From assembly GCF_019204025.1 (NCBI RefSeq), contig NZ_JAGSPB010000003.1, positions 434,001 to 498,000 on the forward strand: a DNA stretch of 64,000 nucleotides, given 5' to 3'. The DNA is from Erythrobacter ani. Its GTDB lineage: Bacteria; Pseudomonadota; Alphaproteobacteria; Sphingomonadales; Sphingomonadaceae. The notes under the pieces were generated by a model. The model saw only the letters and a list, made by a program, of their open reading frames with translations. It was not told where the DNA came from and searched no databases. The position numbers were made by a program, and so were the translations under genes. This document shows, in pieces, positions 56,459 to 63,970 of this stretch. Each line of letters begins with the position of its first letter. Within the stretch, counting starts at the first letter, position 1.

Positions 56459-57723
56459 TGCTTAAATTCAGTCCCCTGCAATTGATCGGTCTGCTGGCCG
56501 TGATGCTCTCGTGTTTCACCGTCTCGATCACAGTTGCCTACAATATCGGCGCAATCGTATCGGGTTACGGCGCGTCTCCAGCGCAAGCCGGATTGGTAGC
56601 GACCGCCCAAGGCCTGGCCACCGCCGTTGCAGCGGTACTTGCATCTCGGTTTGCAGGCAACGTCGGCTCGCGTTGGTTCTTCCTAGCTGGGCTAGGAGTC
56701 CTGGTGATCGGCAACGGATTCTCGGCGCTTGCACCAAATGTCCAGCAACTGACGGCGTACCAAGCGCTCGGAGGTTTTGGAACCGGACTTGTGCTCTCGA
56801 CCGTGATGTCGACTGCCGCTCGCACCGCCAATCCGGAAATGACCTACGGCATCATCAATGCCAGTATGGGCGGTTATATCGTGGCGCTCGGATTTCTTGT
56901 CCCGCGTGTCATTCTGGCGGGCGGGGTCGAGCAGCTGTTTTTGGTCTATGCCGCGATCGCAGCCGCCGGGTTCATTGCAGCTTTCGCCGCGCCAAACAGC
57001 AAGGCACCCGAAGACGCCGCCGCATGTGCGCAGCATGCTGGCGAAGGAGGCGATCAGGCCGACAAAACGAGGCGACAAGCAAAGCTCGTCGCTTTCATCG
57101 CACTTACCGGCTTCGGCGTGTTCTTCTTCGCACAAGCGGGCCTCGGCGCATTCGTCGAGCGGATCGGGGTCGGATCGGGCGTCCCGCTCACCGCGGTCGG
57201 GTACGTGTTTGCGCTCGGCGGAGTGCTTACCATTATCGGACCCTTGATCGCCGGGTGGATCGGCGCGCGTTTCGGCGCGACGCTGCCGCTTATAGTGGTA
57301 ACGGCGGCGCTCGGCTGCGTGGTCTTCGCACTCGCAGTGATCGCGTCTCCCACGACGTTTTACACCGCGACACCGCTCTATACGGTGCTTCCGGCAATGC
57401 TCATGCCGTCTTTCCTCGGTGCGCTCGCAGTTGTCGACCCCAGTGGCAAAGCCGCCGGACTCCAGCCCGCGTTCGCGACGTTGGGCGGAGCTCTCGGTCC
57501 GGCAGCATCCGGCGTCATAGTACAGCAAAACGGATATGGCGCACTGGGCTGGTACGCCATTGCAGTGTTTGTCACAGGCGCAGCCTTGATGGCGGCTGCG
57601 ACCATCGCGGCTGACCGCAAGCGTAAGGGTGCAACCGCGACAGCAAGCGCGAACGCTCTGCATGAAGGGATCGCGGCACCAGCAGCGCCCACAATTGCCG
57701 TGCCACCGTCGGCAGGCAGATAA
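56458..57723 (+). CDS. MFS transporter
   Basis: A 421-residue permease with about 12 membrane helices and no signal of a known substrate class. Ala/Gly-rich membrane segments (IGLLAVMLSCFTVSITVAYN, YQALGGFGTGLVLSTVMSTAA) fit the MFS. Overlaps the amidohydrolase stop by one base and is followed by the SDR gene. Probably moves the pathway substrate or product across the inner membrane. Confidence 0.88.
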   Translation: MLKFSPLQLIGLLAVMLSCFTVSITVAYNIGAIVSGYGASPAQAGLVATAQGLATAVAAVLASRFAGNVGSRWFFLAGLGVLVIGNGFSALAPNVQQLTAYQALGGFGTGLVLSTVMSTAARTANPEMTYGIINASMGGYIVALGFLVPRVILAGGVEQLFLVYAAIAAAGFIAAFAAPNSKAPEDAAACAQHAGEGGDQADKTRRQAKLVAFIALTGFGVFFFAQAGLGAFVERIGVGSGVPLTAVGYVFALGGVLTIIGPLIAGWIGARFGATLPLIVVTAALGCVVFALAVIASPTTFYTATPLYTVLPAMLMPSFLGALAVVDPSGKAAGLQPAFATLGGALGPAASGVIVQQNGYGALGWYAIAVFVTGAALMAAATIAADRKRKGATATASANALHEGIAAPAAPTIAVPPSAGR

Positions 57724-57742
57724 CCAGAAGAGGGGAATCGAG

Positions 57743-58498
57743 TTGGCAGGAACACTTGAAGGTAAGGTCGCGTTCGTCGCTGGCGGATCGAGCGGTATCA
57801 ATCTTGGCGTCGCCCACGGGTTTGCCGAACAGGGCGCAAAGGTTGCGCTGATCAGTCGCTCGGAAGAACGGATCAGTGCAGCGGCAGTGGAGCTAACCGA
57901 TCGCGGCTTCGATGCGATCGGCATGGCCGCCGATGTCCGGGATTACGCGGCAGTCGAACGAACGCTGGCGCAAACCGCCGAGAAATGGGGTCCGATCGAC
58001 ATCGTCCTATCGGGGGCGGCGGGAAACTTCCTGTGCGATGCAAAGGATCTGTCGGCCAATGGTTTCAAGACTGTGGTCGATATCGACCTGCTGGGCACGT
58101 TCAACGTGTTTCGGGCGAGTTACGACCATGTTCGCAAGCCCGGCGCATCGCTGATCGCGGTCACCGCTGGTCAGGGCGACCGCCAGATGAAGCAACAGAT
58201 CCACGCCTGCGCAGCAAAAGCGGGCGTCAACATGGTGACGCGCTGCCTCGCGCTGGAATGGGGCAATAAAGGCATTCGCGTGAATGGCATTTCACCCGGA
58301 CCGATCGCCAACACCGAAGGCGTGAAGCGCCTGACCACCCCCGAAGACCGAGAGGTAGACCATAGCCGGTTCATCCCGCTCGGTCGTTTCGGGGAGAAGC
58401 GAGAGATCGCGGACCTTGCCGTGTTCCTGTCCTCCCGCGGTGCAAAGTACATAACCGGCGCGATCGTCGAGTGCGATGGCGGAACCGGGCTGACCTGA
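57743..58498 (+). CDS. SDR oxidoreductase, 2,4-dienoyl-CoA reductase-like
   Basis: A 251-residue SDR. The cofactor motif GGSSGINLG and AAGNFLCDAKDLSANGFKTVVDIDLLG closely follow peroxisomal-type 2,4-dienoyl-CoA reductases, as does the VTRCLALEWG.NKGIRVNGISPGPIANTEG tail. The position of the classical catalytic Tyr is occupied by His-Ala-Cys (IHACAAKAG), as in that subfamily, and the Lys is kept. TTG start with AGAGGGGA upstream; the gene follows the MFS stop by 20 bases. Probable role is reduction of an unsaturated CoA ester. Confidence 0.85.
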   Translation: MAGTLEGKVAFVAGGSSGINLGVAHGFAEQGAKVALISRSEERISAAAVELTDRGFDAIGMAADVRDYAAVERTLAQTAEKWGPIDIVLSGAAGNFLCDAKDLSANGFKTVVDIDLLGTFNVFRASYDHVRKPGASLIAVTAGQGDRQMKQQIHACAAKAGVNMVTRCLALEWGNKGIRVNGISPGPIANTEGVKRLTTPEDREVDHSRFIPLGRFGEKREIADLAVFLSSRGAKYITGAIVECDGGTGLT

Positions 58499-58538
58499 TG
58501 GGTCCTGCCGTATCTCGGATCAGGCGCGTGGCGGCACC

Positions 58539-59072
58539 ATGCTAGACCTTGGCGGCGGGCTTATCCGTTATCCGATCCAGCAATACGGCTATGTCGTGAA
58601 TGACCTCGAACAGGCAGCGGGCTATTGGACCAAATTCTTCAACGCCGGGCCGTTTCTCATCTCGAAGCATCACAAGTCCAAAGACGTGCGTTACCGGGGT
58701 GCGCCCTGCGACGCCGATCTCAGCTACGCTTTCGGACAGGCGGGACCAGCGCATATCCAGCTGATTCACCAGCACTGCGACACCCCATCCGTGTACCGCG
58801 ATATCTTCGCGCCCGGCCAGCAGGGGTTTCATCATGTCGCGCTGTTGACCCCCCAATGGGAGGAAGAACGCGCCCGCTTCGAAGCGGAGGGTTGCCCTTC
58901 GGTCATGGAGTTGGTGTCAGGCGCGCGTGTTGCCTATATGGACGCGCGCGGCGCCATCGGCTGTTTCGTCGAGCTTTATGAAGACAGGGGGCTGGTGCAG
59001 GGTATTTTCGATGACTGGAAAGCCCTCCACGAAGGCTGGGACGGCCAGACCGATCCGCTTCGCCCGCTTTGA
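58539..59072 (+). CDS. VOC-family protein (glyoxalase/dioxygenase superfamily)
   Basis: A 177-residue vicinal-oxygen-chelate protein with one beta-alpha-beta-beta-beta pair: HIQLIHQHCDTPS and GFHHVALLTPQWEEERARFEAEG. Metal ligands are probably the His in QQYGYVVNDL- and HHVAL-type positions and the Glu in FVELYED. Substrate unknown. Last gene of the plus-strand cluster; the gap of 40 bases to the SDR suggests the same operon. Confidence 0.85.
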   Translation: MLDLGGGLIRYPIQQYGYVVNDLEQAAGYWTKFFNAGPFLISKHHKSKDVRYRGAPCDADLSYAFGQAGPAHIQLIHQHCDTPSVYRDIFAPGQQGFHHVALLTPQWEEERARFEAEGCPSVMELVSGARVAYMDARGAIGCFVELYEDRGLVQGIFDDWKALHEGWDGQTDPLRPL

Positions 59073-59182
59073 AAGGCCAGGGAGTAATCGAGCAGGAGAC
59101 AGAATTCGAAGCTCTTGCGGGTACTGTCGGTGTGACGGGAACTCCTCCTCGTTCCCGCGAGGCCTGGAGTCCTTGTTCTGGT

Positions 59183-59286
59183 TCAGGCCATCAAGCATCG
59201 CCGCTCCATCAGAGCGGCGGAAAGGGCTTCGTACATCTGTCCATCGGTCAAATTGCGATTGAAGCTGAAGCGCTGCAGCACCTTGT
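59183..59286 (-). pseudogene. IS6-family transposase, C-terminal remnant
   Basis: On the minus strand the frame reads SFNRNLTDGQMYEALSAALM then ERRCLMA and a stop at 59183, matching the end of the intact IS6 transposase at 63.25 kb (FNSERNLNDRQIYKTTRSAA LAEWQGLMA). Sequence identity at the DNA level is clear across about 80 bases; left of the stop, gtgacgggaactc also matches the intact copy (63196 area). Confidence 0.8.
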
Positions 59287-59436
59287 TGCTTGTTCGCATG
59301 GGCAAGTGCGAGTTCACCACCCCGTTGTTGGCTCAGCAACCAATCTCATGCCGACCCCTGCCATTAAGCTCATCGTTTACAGTTTTCTAGCAAGTCAGCC
59401 GAATGGCCGGTTTCAGGCGTTTCAGAGGTGGCTGCG

Positions 59437-59501
59437 AATGACCGAAATTGGGCCGAAAGCGGTCCGTCCGGTTGTGGTCAGGTAAGAGTAAACCGGACAT
59501 T
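59437..59501. repeat. Dispersed intergenic repeat, copy C
   Basis: Core attgggccgaaagcggtccgtccgg, with aaaccggacatttag about 35 bases later. Its first 27 bases match copy A almost exactly (gaatgaccgaaattgggccgaaagcgg against caatgacggaaattgggccgaaagcgg). Confidence 0.7.
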
Positions 59502-59586
59502 TAGATCGCACTATACGGAACCGGACGAGTGGTAAGCGATAGCTGAATTGCCCTACCCCGACATCTTAAATCCGCAAAAGGTACAG

Positions 59587-59679
59587 TTAATCTGAAAATC
59601 CCATTTGTCGGATCACCTCGGGCGATGAATTGGAACGTTTGAAGCGGTTGACTGGTTTCGCTCGTGACCTGCGGCTCAT
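59587..59679 (-). pseudogene. IS6-family transposase, N-terminal remnant (unit 1)
   Basis: On the minus strand the ATG at 59679 opens MSRRSRAKPVNRFKRSNSSP then EVIRQMGFSD and a stop; residues 10-22 match the start of the intact IS6 transposase (PFKRLNSSPEVIR). Only the first 30 codons survive. Confidence 0.75.
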
Positions 59680-59990
59680 ACTTCGCCGCTGGCAGCGATC
59701 GGCCTCGCTTGCCATATTAGTCTGACAACACTCGGCCGACAATTAATCTCCAACTAGCGCAATAACTTCTCGCCGATGCACTTGGTCGAAGATTTGAGAG
59801 ATTTAGTGGGGCCAGTTGGCTTGGCGCTCGACTTGCGGCTCATGAACTGCCGCAAGCAGCCGCTCGCGATATTGGTCTGACAAGTTCGTCTATTGTTGCT
59901 ACAGTCCTCACAGATGAAAACGTCGACTTTGATGTACAGCAACTCCATTGCACTTACCCACCCTTAACCATCGTTCGCTATGAGTGCTCA
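59680..59990. other. Second diverged IS6 N-terminal unit and non-coding DNA
   Basis: At 59754-59843 (minus) a second diverged start reads MSRKSSAKPTGPTKSLKSST, resembling unit 1 at 59679. Both units are followed by a shared block (ttgtcagac[ct]aatat.gc.agcg: 59701-59730 and 59861-59884). No active gene. Confidence 0.5.
59754..59843 (-). pseudogene. Second IS6-type transposase N-terminal remnant (unit 2)
   Basis: On the minus strand, MSRKSSAKPTGPTKSLKSST with upstream sequence resembling unit 1. The reading frame runs to a stop at 59754 and carries no transposase body. A longer frame opened upstream (to 59948) is not a gene. Confidence 0.5.
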
Positions 59991-60593
59991 ATGATTAATG
60001 ACATGACGATAGCGTCAGCGGAACGGCTTTGGGAATCTTCTGTTTCCACGGAACGCACCATCGCGGACGACTATCTAAGGCAACTTGGCGCGTCGCAGAA
60101 CGTCAATTCCGTTCGATTCAATATCGCTTGCCAACCAACCAATTTTGCACGCGGGCGGAAATTTCCTGCTGCATTGTTCGGTTTCCGAAACATCAGAGGG
60201 GACCTACTGGGTGTCGAAAGGCATTTTCTCGATCCCGATACCGGGGAGGTTTTATCTCGTGATTATATCGGCCGAAGTTCCTTTGCATACTGGTTTACGG
60301 CGAGATTCGATGAGCCGCAGGGCTTTCCGTTTGTGGGAACGATGTGCGTTACTCAAGGCATCGAGCGCGCTCTCGAGCTTTCGAACCAAACGGGCTGCAT
60401 TTGCGGAGCCGTCCTTGACATACCACTCTTGAACGACATGACAGCGCCGGCCGACATATATGAGGTGTGCTTCGACGATGAGAATATTGAGTCAGCTCTC
60501 TTGGCCAAGATCATGTTAGCGTTCCGCGGTCGGGCCTATGTTACGTCGACGATCAGTGAGCGCTTCTCTCAAGAGGCTCCGGCTGTCGCTTAA
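59991..60593 (+). CDS. Stand-alone primase/Toprim-like protein with degenerate active site
   Basis: A 200-residue protein resembling the DUF7146 plus Toprim part of phage and plasmid primase-helicase proteins: ERLWESSVSTERTIADDYLR (family: RLWR..P..GT.AE.YLR), FPAALFGFRNIRGDLLGVERHFLDP, and CVTQGIERALELSNQTGC in place of VAEGIETAL. The Toprim Glu is Gln122 here. An acidic FDDENIESA (162-168) may replace the DxD. It lacks a helicase and zinc part. No RBS of note. Probably a domesticated or decayed mobile-element protein. Visibly more AT-rich than the core. Confidence 0.7.
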   Translation: MINDMTIASAERLWESSVSTERTIADDYLRQLGASQNVNSVRFNIACQPTNFARGRKFPAALFGFRNIRGDLLGVERHFLDPDTGEVLSRDYIGRSSFAYWFTARFDEPQGFPFVGTMCVTQGIERALELSNQTGCICGAVLDIPLLNDMTAPADIYEVCFDDENIESALLAKIMLAFRGRAYVTSTISERFSQEAPAVA

Positions 60594-60612
60594 TGCGAAC
60601 GTCAAACCATCA

Positions 60613-60627
60613 TTAACCACTATTTAG
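60613..60627. promoter_or_regulatory. Near-consensus CtrA-type site upstream of the CHASE2-EAL gene
   Basis: TTAA (60613-60616), seven bases, TTAG (60624-60627); one mismatch from TTAA-N7-TTAA. It is 45 bases before the CHASE2-EAL start codon. Confidence 0.4.
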
Positions 60628-60671
60628 CGGAAGTCTGCGAGTTTTTCACAACGAGTTCGGGTGAAAAGCAA

Positions 60672-62966
60672 ATGCGCTTAGATTTCTGGAACAGCAGCAT
60701 AGTTCGGCGCATCCGCTACGTCTTTGTAGCTGGTGCGCTAGCGCTATTCGTTTCAGTTGGGAACTTGCTGAGCCCGATTGACCTCGTGTCATGGACTTTC
60801 CAGGCGAAAGTTGGCGATCACCCATTGTCAGGCGATATCGTTTTTGTCGAGGTGCCAGAGACTGTTCTAGAAGATCCTATAGAGAGCGATACGCTGCGTC
60901 GCTCGATCGACGCTCTCGATGATGCCGGCGCAGACGCAATCTACCTCGATTTGGCGAGGTTGGAGCCAAATACTCCGCACGTTTCCGAGCAGCTGATCGA
61001 GCGCATTTCTGCGAGTGATCGCGTTTTCTCCGTCGGTCGTCACTTCATAGACAGAAATCGGGACAGGATCATTTTCCCTTCGCGGAGCGTCTTGGGTGAT
61101 GCAAAGCGAGTCGTTGCCGTTCACGAGCCTGATTTCCTGGGGTTTGTTTGGCGTGTTCCGACGTCAGTCATTGTTAACGGCGTAGAGTACGATTCCTTTT
61201 CGAGGAGTCTTGCGGGTCTCGAAAGCGAAGACTCAATTGAAATCGATTACCATTTCGATGCGAGTGACGTTCCTGTTTTGACAGCCGAGACGGTTCAGGA
61301 TGCGTTGGAGACTGAAGGCTATGCTGTAGGGAAGGCCTTTGTTTTTGGGTATCCTCCTGGCGCCTCTGATGTTGCCATCGACTTGCCAGGATCGCTTGCA
61401 GCACCGCAAAGTTACGTGGCAATTTTTGCCGCAGAGACACTGAAAAGAGGTGGTATGTTGAGGGTGGGAGCGCACCTTCGGGACTACGTGCCGTTTTTAT
61501 GTTTTTGCATAATCACGATATTGATCAGCATCCCTTTCGGCAAACGCTCACGGCGCATCGGTTATGCAATGGCTTTGGCTGGATCAATTTTTGTCGTCGT
61601 CGGTCCGATCTTTCTTCCATTCCGAACCGGTGGAGCGGCAGGTTACTTCTTTCTGTCCGCATATGCGCTTCAGTGCGCGATCCATAGTTGGCGGTCTCGC
61701 CTCAACCTTCAATCCGCTGAAACGGGTTTGCCTACGTTGCAGCGTTTGGAGAAAGATATCGAAGCGCTACCTCGAGCGTCTAGGAAGGTTCTGGTTGCTG
61801 CCAAGCTCCATAACTTTTCCGAGGTGATGGCGACGCTGCCTGCCTCGTCCAAGGTTGAGTATTTTCACACGGTCGTAAAGCGTCTTCGCGTTGCGGACAC
61901 CAGTCTGACTGTCTATTCAAACGGTTCAGACAGGTTGCTTTGGCTGCAGGAATTTGAAACTCAGGAAACGGTCCGGTCGCACCTGGTTGCCCTCCTTTCA
62001 ATCTTCAAAAGCCCTCTGAGGCTAGATGGGAAACCGATCGACATCTCGATCACCTGCGGTGCTGACTTCAATTTTGGTGGTGAAGGTCACCGGCGTATTA
62101 GCTTGGCTGAAGCCTTAACTGATAAGACATCTCTCTCCGCACAGCCTATCCTGTTTGGAGCCGAGCCGGACGGTGCTGATGAAGAGTGGCAAGTCTCCCT
62201 TCAATCGAAGATCGACGCAGCACTTGAGGCCAATGAGATCTATCCGGTCTTTCAGCCCCAGGTTGCAGTTGATGGCCGAAGAATTGTGGGCTTCGAAGGT
62301 TTGGTTCGTTGGAATGATTCCAAACGCGGTTTGATTAGCCCTTCCTATTTCGTCGAGCAGTGCGAACAGGCCGGGAGGATGGAGAAGCTGCAGCAGTTCA
62401 TGCTTAGAGAGTGCATTCGTCGATTTATGAATTCCAGTGCGCTGCAGACTGATGCGTGGCTGTCTATCAACGTGTCTGCAACACTTCTTGCAGATACATG
62501 GCTTACTCAGTTGGTGAGCCACGTTTTGGACGAAACGGGGTTTCCCGCTCATCGGCTTGTTTTAGAGATCACAGAGACTGCAAAAATTCATGATTACCAA
62601 ACCGCTTCCGCAGTGCTCGGTGCTTTAGCTGATCTTGGTGTCGAGCTTTCGCTCGATGACTTCGGGACTGGTTCAGCTGGTCTCGAGAACTTTTTCCGTC
62701 TGCCCTTCTCAGAGCTGAAAGTAGATCGATTGTTCACCGCATCGGTGACCGAGAGCAACAAAGCCAGAGAGATCGTTGGAAACGCTATTTCTCTGGGCAA
62801 GTCGCTTGGTGTTCGGGTGATCGTAGAAGGGGTTGAGGACGAGAGGACTTTATCGATCCTTTCCTCGATGGGATGCGAATATGCTCAAGGTTTCCTGTTC
62901 GGAAAGCCTGATTATGATCTCAGCGCCTTTGAAACCTGCGAGGTGCAATGGTTAAAGTCGTCCTAA
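60672..62966 (+). CDS. CHASE2-degenerate GGDEF-EAL phosphodiesterase
   Basis: A 764-residue membrane sensor. One N-terminal helix (17-34), a periplasmic CHASE2 domain (about 50-260; DIVFVEVPE, DALDDAGADAIYLDLAR), three membrane helices (272-340), a GGDEF-shaped domain (about 350-490) whose motif is SNGSD (416-420) so cyclase activity is lost, and an intact EAL domain with EGL (542-544), SINVS (Asn600), EITET, DDFGTG (662-667), KVDRLF and EGVED. Should degrade c-di-GMP under control of an unknown periplasmic signal. Low-GC cargo gene. Confidence 0.9.
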   Translation: MRLDFWNSSIVRRIRYVFVAGALALFVSVGNLLSPIDLVSWTFQAKVGDHPLSGDIVFVEVPETVLEDPIESDTLRRSIDALDDAGADAIYLDLARLEPNTPHVSEQLIERISASDRVFSVGRHFIDRNRDRIIFPSRSVLGDAKRVVAVHEPDFLGFVWRVPTSVIVNGVEYDSFSRSLAGLESEDSIEIDYHFDASDVPVLTAETVQDALETEGYAVGKAFVFGYPPGASDVAIDLPGSLAAPQSYVAIFAAETLKRGGMLRVGAHLRDYVPFLCFCIITILISIPFGKRSRRIGYAMALAGSIFVVVGPIFLPFRTGGAAGYFFLSAYALQCAIHSWRSRLNLQSAETGLPTLQRLEKDIEALPRASRKVLVAAKLHNFSEVMATLPASSKVEYFHTVVKRLRVADTSLTVYSNGSDRLLWLQEFETQETVRSHLVALLSIFKSPLRLDGKPIDISITCGADFNFGGEGHRRISLAEALTDKTSLSAQPILFGAEPDGADEEWQVSLQSKIDAALEANEIYPVFQPQVAVDGRRIVGFEGLVRWNDSKRGLISPSYFVEQCEQAGRMEKLQQFMLRECIRRFMNSSALQTDAWLSINVSATLLADTWLTQLVSHVLDETGFPAHRLVLEITETAKIHDYQTASAVLGALADLGVELSLDDFGTGSAGLENFFRLPFSELKVDRLFTASVTESNKAREIVGNAISLGKSLGVRVIVEGVEDERTLSILSSMGCEYAQGFLFGKPDYDLSAFETCEVQWLKSS

Positions 62967-62975
62967 GAAAAATCC

Positions 62976-62990
62976 TTTACAAATCATTAA
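62976..62990. promoter_or_regulatory. Near-consensus CtrA-type site upstream of the micro-ORF
   Basis: TTTA (62976-62979), seven bases, TTAA (62987-62990) and CC; one mismatch from consensus. It lies 10 bases after the CHASE2-EAL stop and 43 bases before the 10-codon ORF. Confidence 0.4.
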
Positions 62991-63033
62991 CCGCGTGCAA
63001 GCGTAACCTGTCCACCAAAACAGGAGATCGCAC

Positions 63034-63066
63034 ATGTTTGATTTTTGGAACTGGCTGTTCCGTTAA
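63034..63066 (+). CDS. 10-residue Trp-rich micro-ORF with strong RBS and terminator
   Basis: Ten codons: MFDFWNWLFR then TAA. AGGAG lies seven bases before the ATG (63022-63026), and a perfect terminator follows 27 bases after the stop. The peptide is amphipathic and aromatic (two Trp, three Phe), and would be a membrane-active or leader peptide. It may be the last gene of a unit with the CHASE2-EAL gene (stop 67 bases upstream) or its own transcript (CtrA-like site between). The leader-peptide explanation is weakened by the lack of a biosynthetic gene after the terminator. Too short for normal gene finders. Confidence 0.55.
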   Translation: MFDFWNWLFR

Positions 63067-63092
63067 TCGGAAGCCACTTTAACTAATTCTGG

Positions 63093-63118
63093 AAGGGGAG
63101 CTTTTGCTCCCCTTTTCT
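63093..63118 (+). terminator. Rho-independent terminator after the micro-ORF
   Basis: AAGGGGAGC, loop TTTT, GCTCCCCTT (9-bp stem), then TTCTG. It ends the micro-ORF/CHASE2-EAL transcript. Confidence 0.85.
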
Positions 63119-63253
63119 GTGTTTGGACGACCTGCAATTTGGGTAGGAAAAGCGTCTTGCCATCCGTGCAACCGCTCCACTTTTCCTCGAGGATTCTCAG
63201 TCTGACGGGAACTCGTCTCCGCTAGGCAAAGAGCGCCCTGCCCTAGGCCAAGT

Positions 63254-63970
63254 TCAGGCCATGAGGCCTTGCCACTCAGCCAGAGCGGCGGAGCGGGTGG
63301 TCTTGTAAATCTGTCTATCGTTGAGGTTGCGTTCGGAATTGAAGTGGTTGTGGAAGTCAGCGTGAACTGAGGCGAGTTTCTGTAGCCTCTTCATTCGCCA
63401 GAAGCGTTGCATAACAAGTTTTCTCAGTCGCAATGGTGATTGCGAATTTTCAGCTCGATTGCTCTTCCACCGCCCCATCTCTTGGCGATCTTCTATGCTA
63501 AGTTCGTCCAGAGCAGCAGGATATGATCGAAGGCCATCGGTTACGATTTGAGTAGGGCGACCGTTGTGCTTTAACGCCTTCTTAAAAAAGTTCAGAGCCG
63601 CGGATTTATCGAGCTTCTTGGTGACATAGCCCTCAAGCACCTGACCCTCGTGATCCACCGCACGCCCGAGGTAATGCATCTCTCCGTTGATCTTCACGAA
63701 CATCTCATCAAGGTGCCAACGCCAGTGACGGAAATCGCGCATCCTGCTGATACGCTGCCGCTTGATGTCTGCTGCGAACATCGGACCGAACCGGTTCCAC
63801 CAGTAGCGAGCCGTCTCATGGCAAATGTCCATCCCGGGCTCAGCCAGTAGGTCGTCTACGTTCCGCAAGCTTAGCGGAGAGCGGACATACATGATCACCA
63901 CAAGACGAATGACCTCGGGCGACGAGTTGAGGCGTTTGAAGGGGCTCTCTGGTTTGCGACGTCTGGGCAT
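63254..63970 (-). mobile_element. Intact IS6-family transposase (insertion sequence)
   Basis: A 238-residue DDE transposase. N-terminal HTH region (SPEVIRLVVIMYVRSPLSLRNVDDLLAEPG), then the catalytic Asp88 (WHLDEMF), Asp145 (VTDGL) and Glu174 (NRAENS) of IS6/IS26-type enzymes. It appears full length and active. The left flank (63196 onward) shares gtctgacgggaactcg with the remnant at 59133. The right end of the element runs past the window edge. Same orientation as the remnants, so together they bracket the cargo. Confidence 0.9.

Larger units (their letters stand above)
59073..59586. other. Broken IS and repeat region after the catabolic cluster
   Basis: Contains the C-terminal IS6 remnant (59183-59265 and more), flanking IS end sequence (59133-59182) and repeat copy C. 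No active gene seen. Confidence 0.5.

Noticed and set aside
56692..57924. 410-residue minus-strand open frame opposite the MFS gene
   Set aside because: Arg/Cys/Ser-rich antisense shadow with no domain.
59754..59948. 64-residue minus-strand frame
   Set aside because: The second half is a diverged IS6 N-terminal remnant; no gene.
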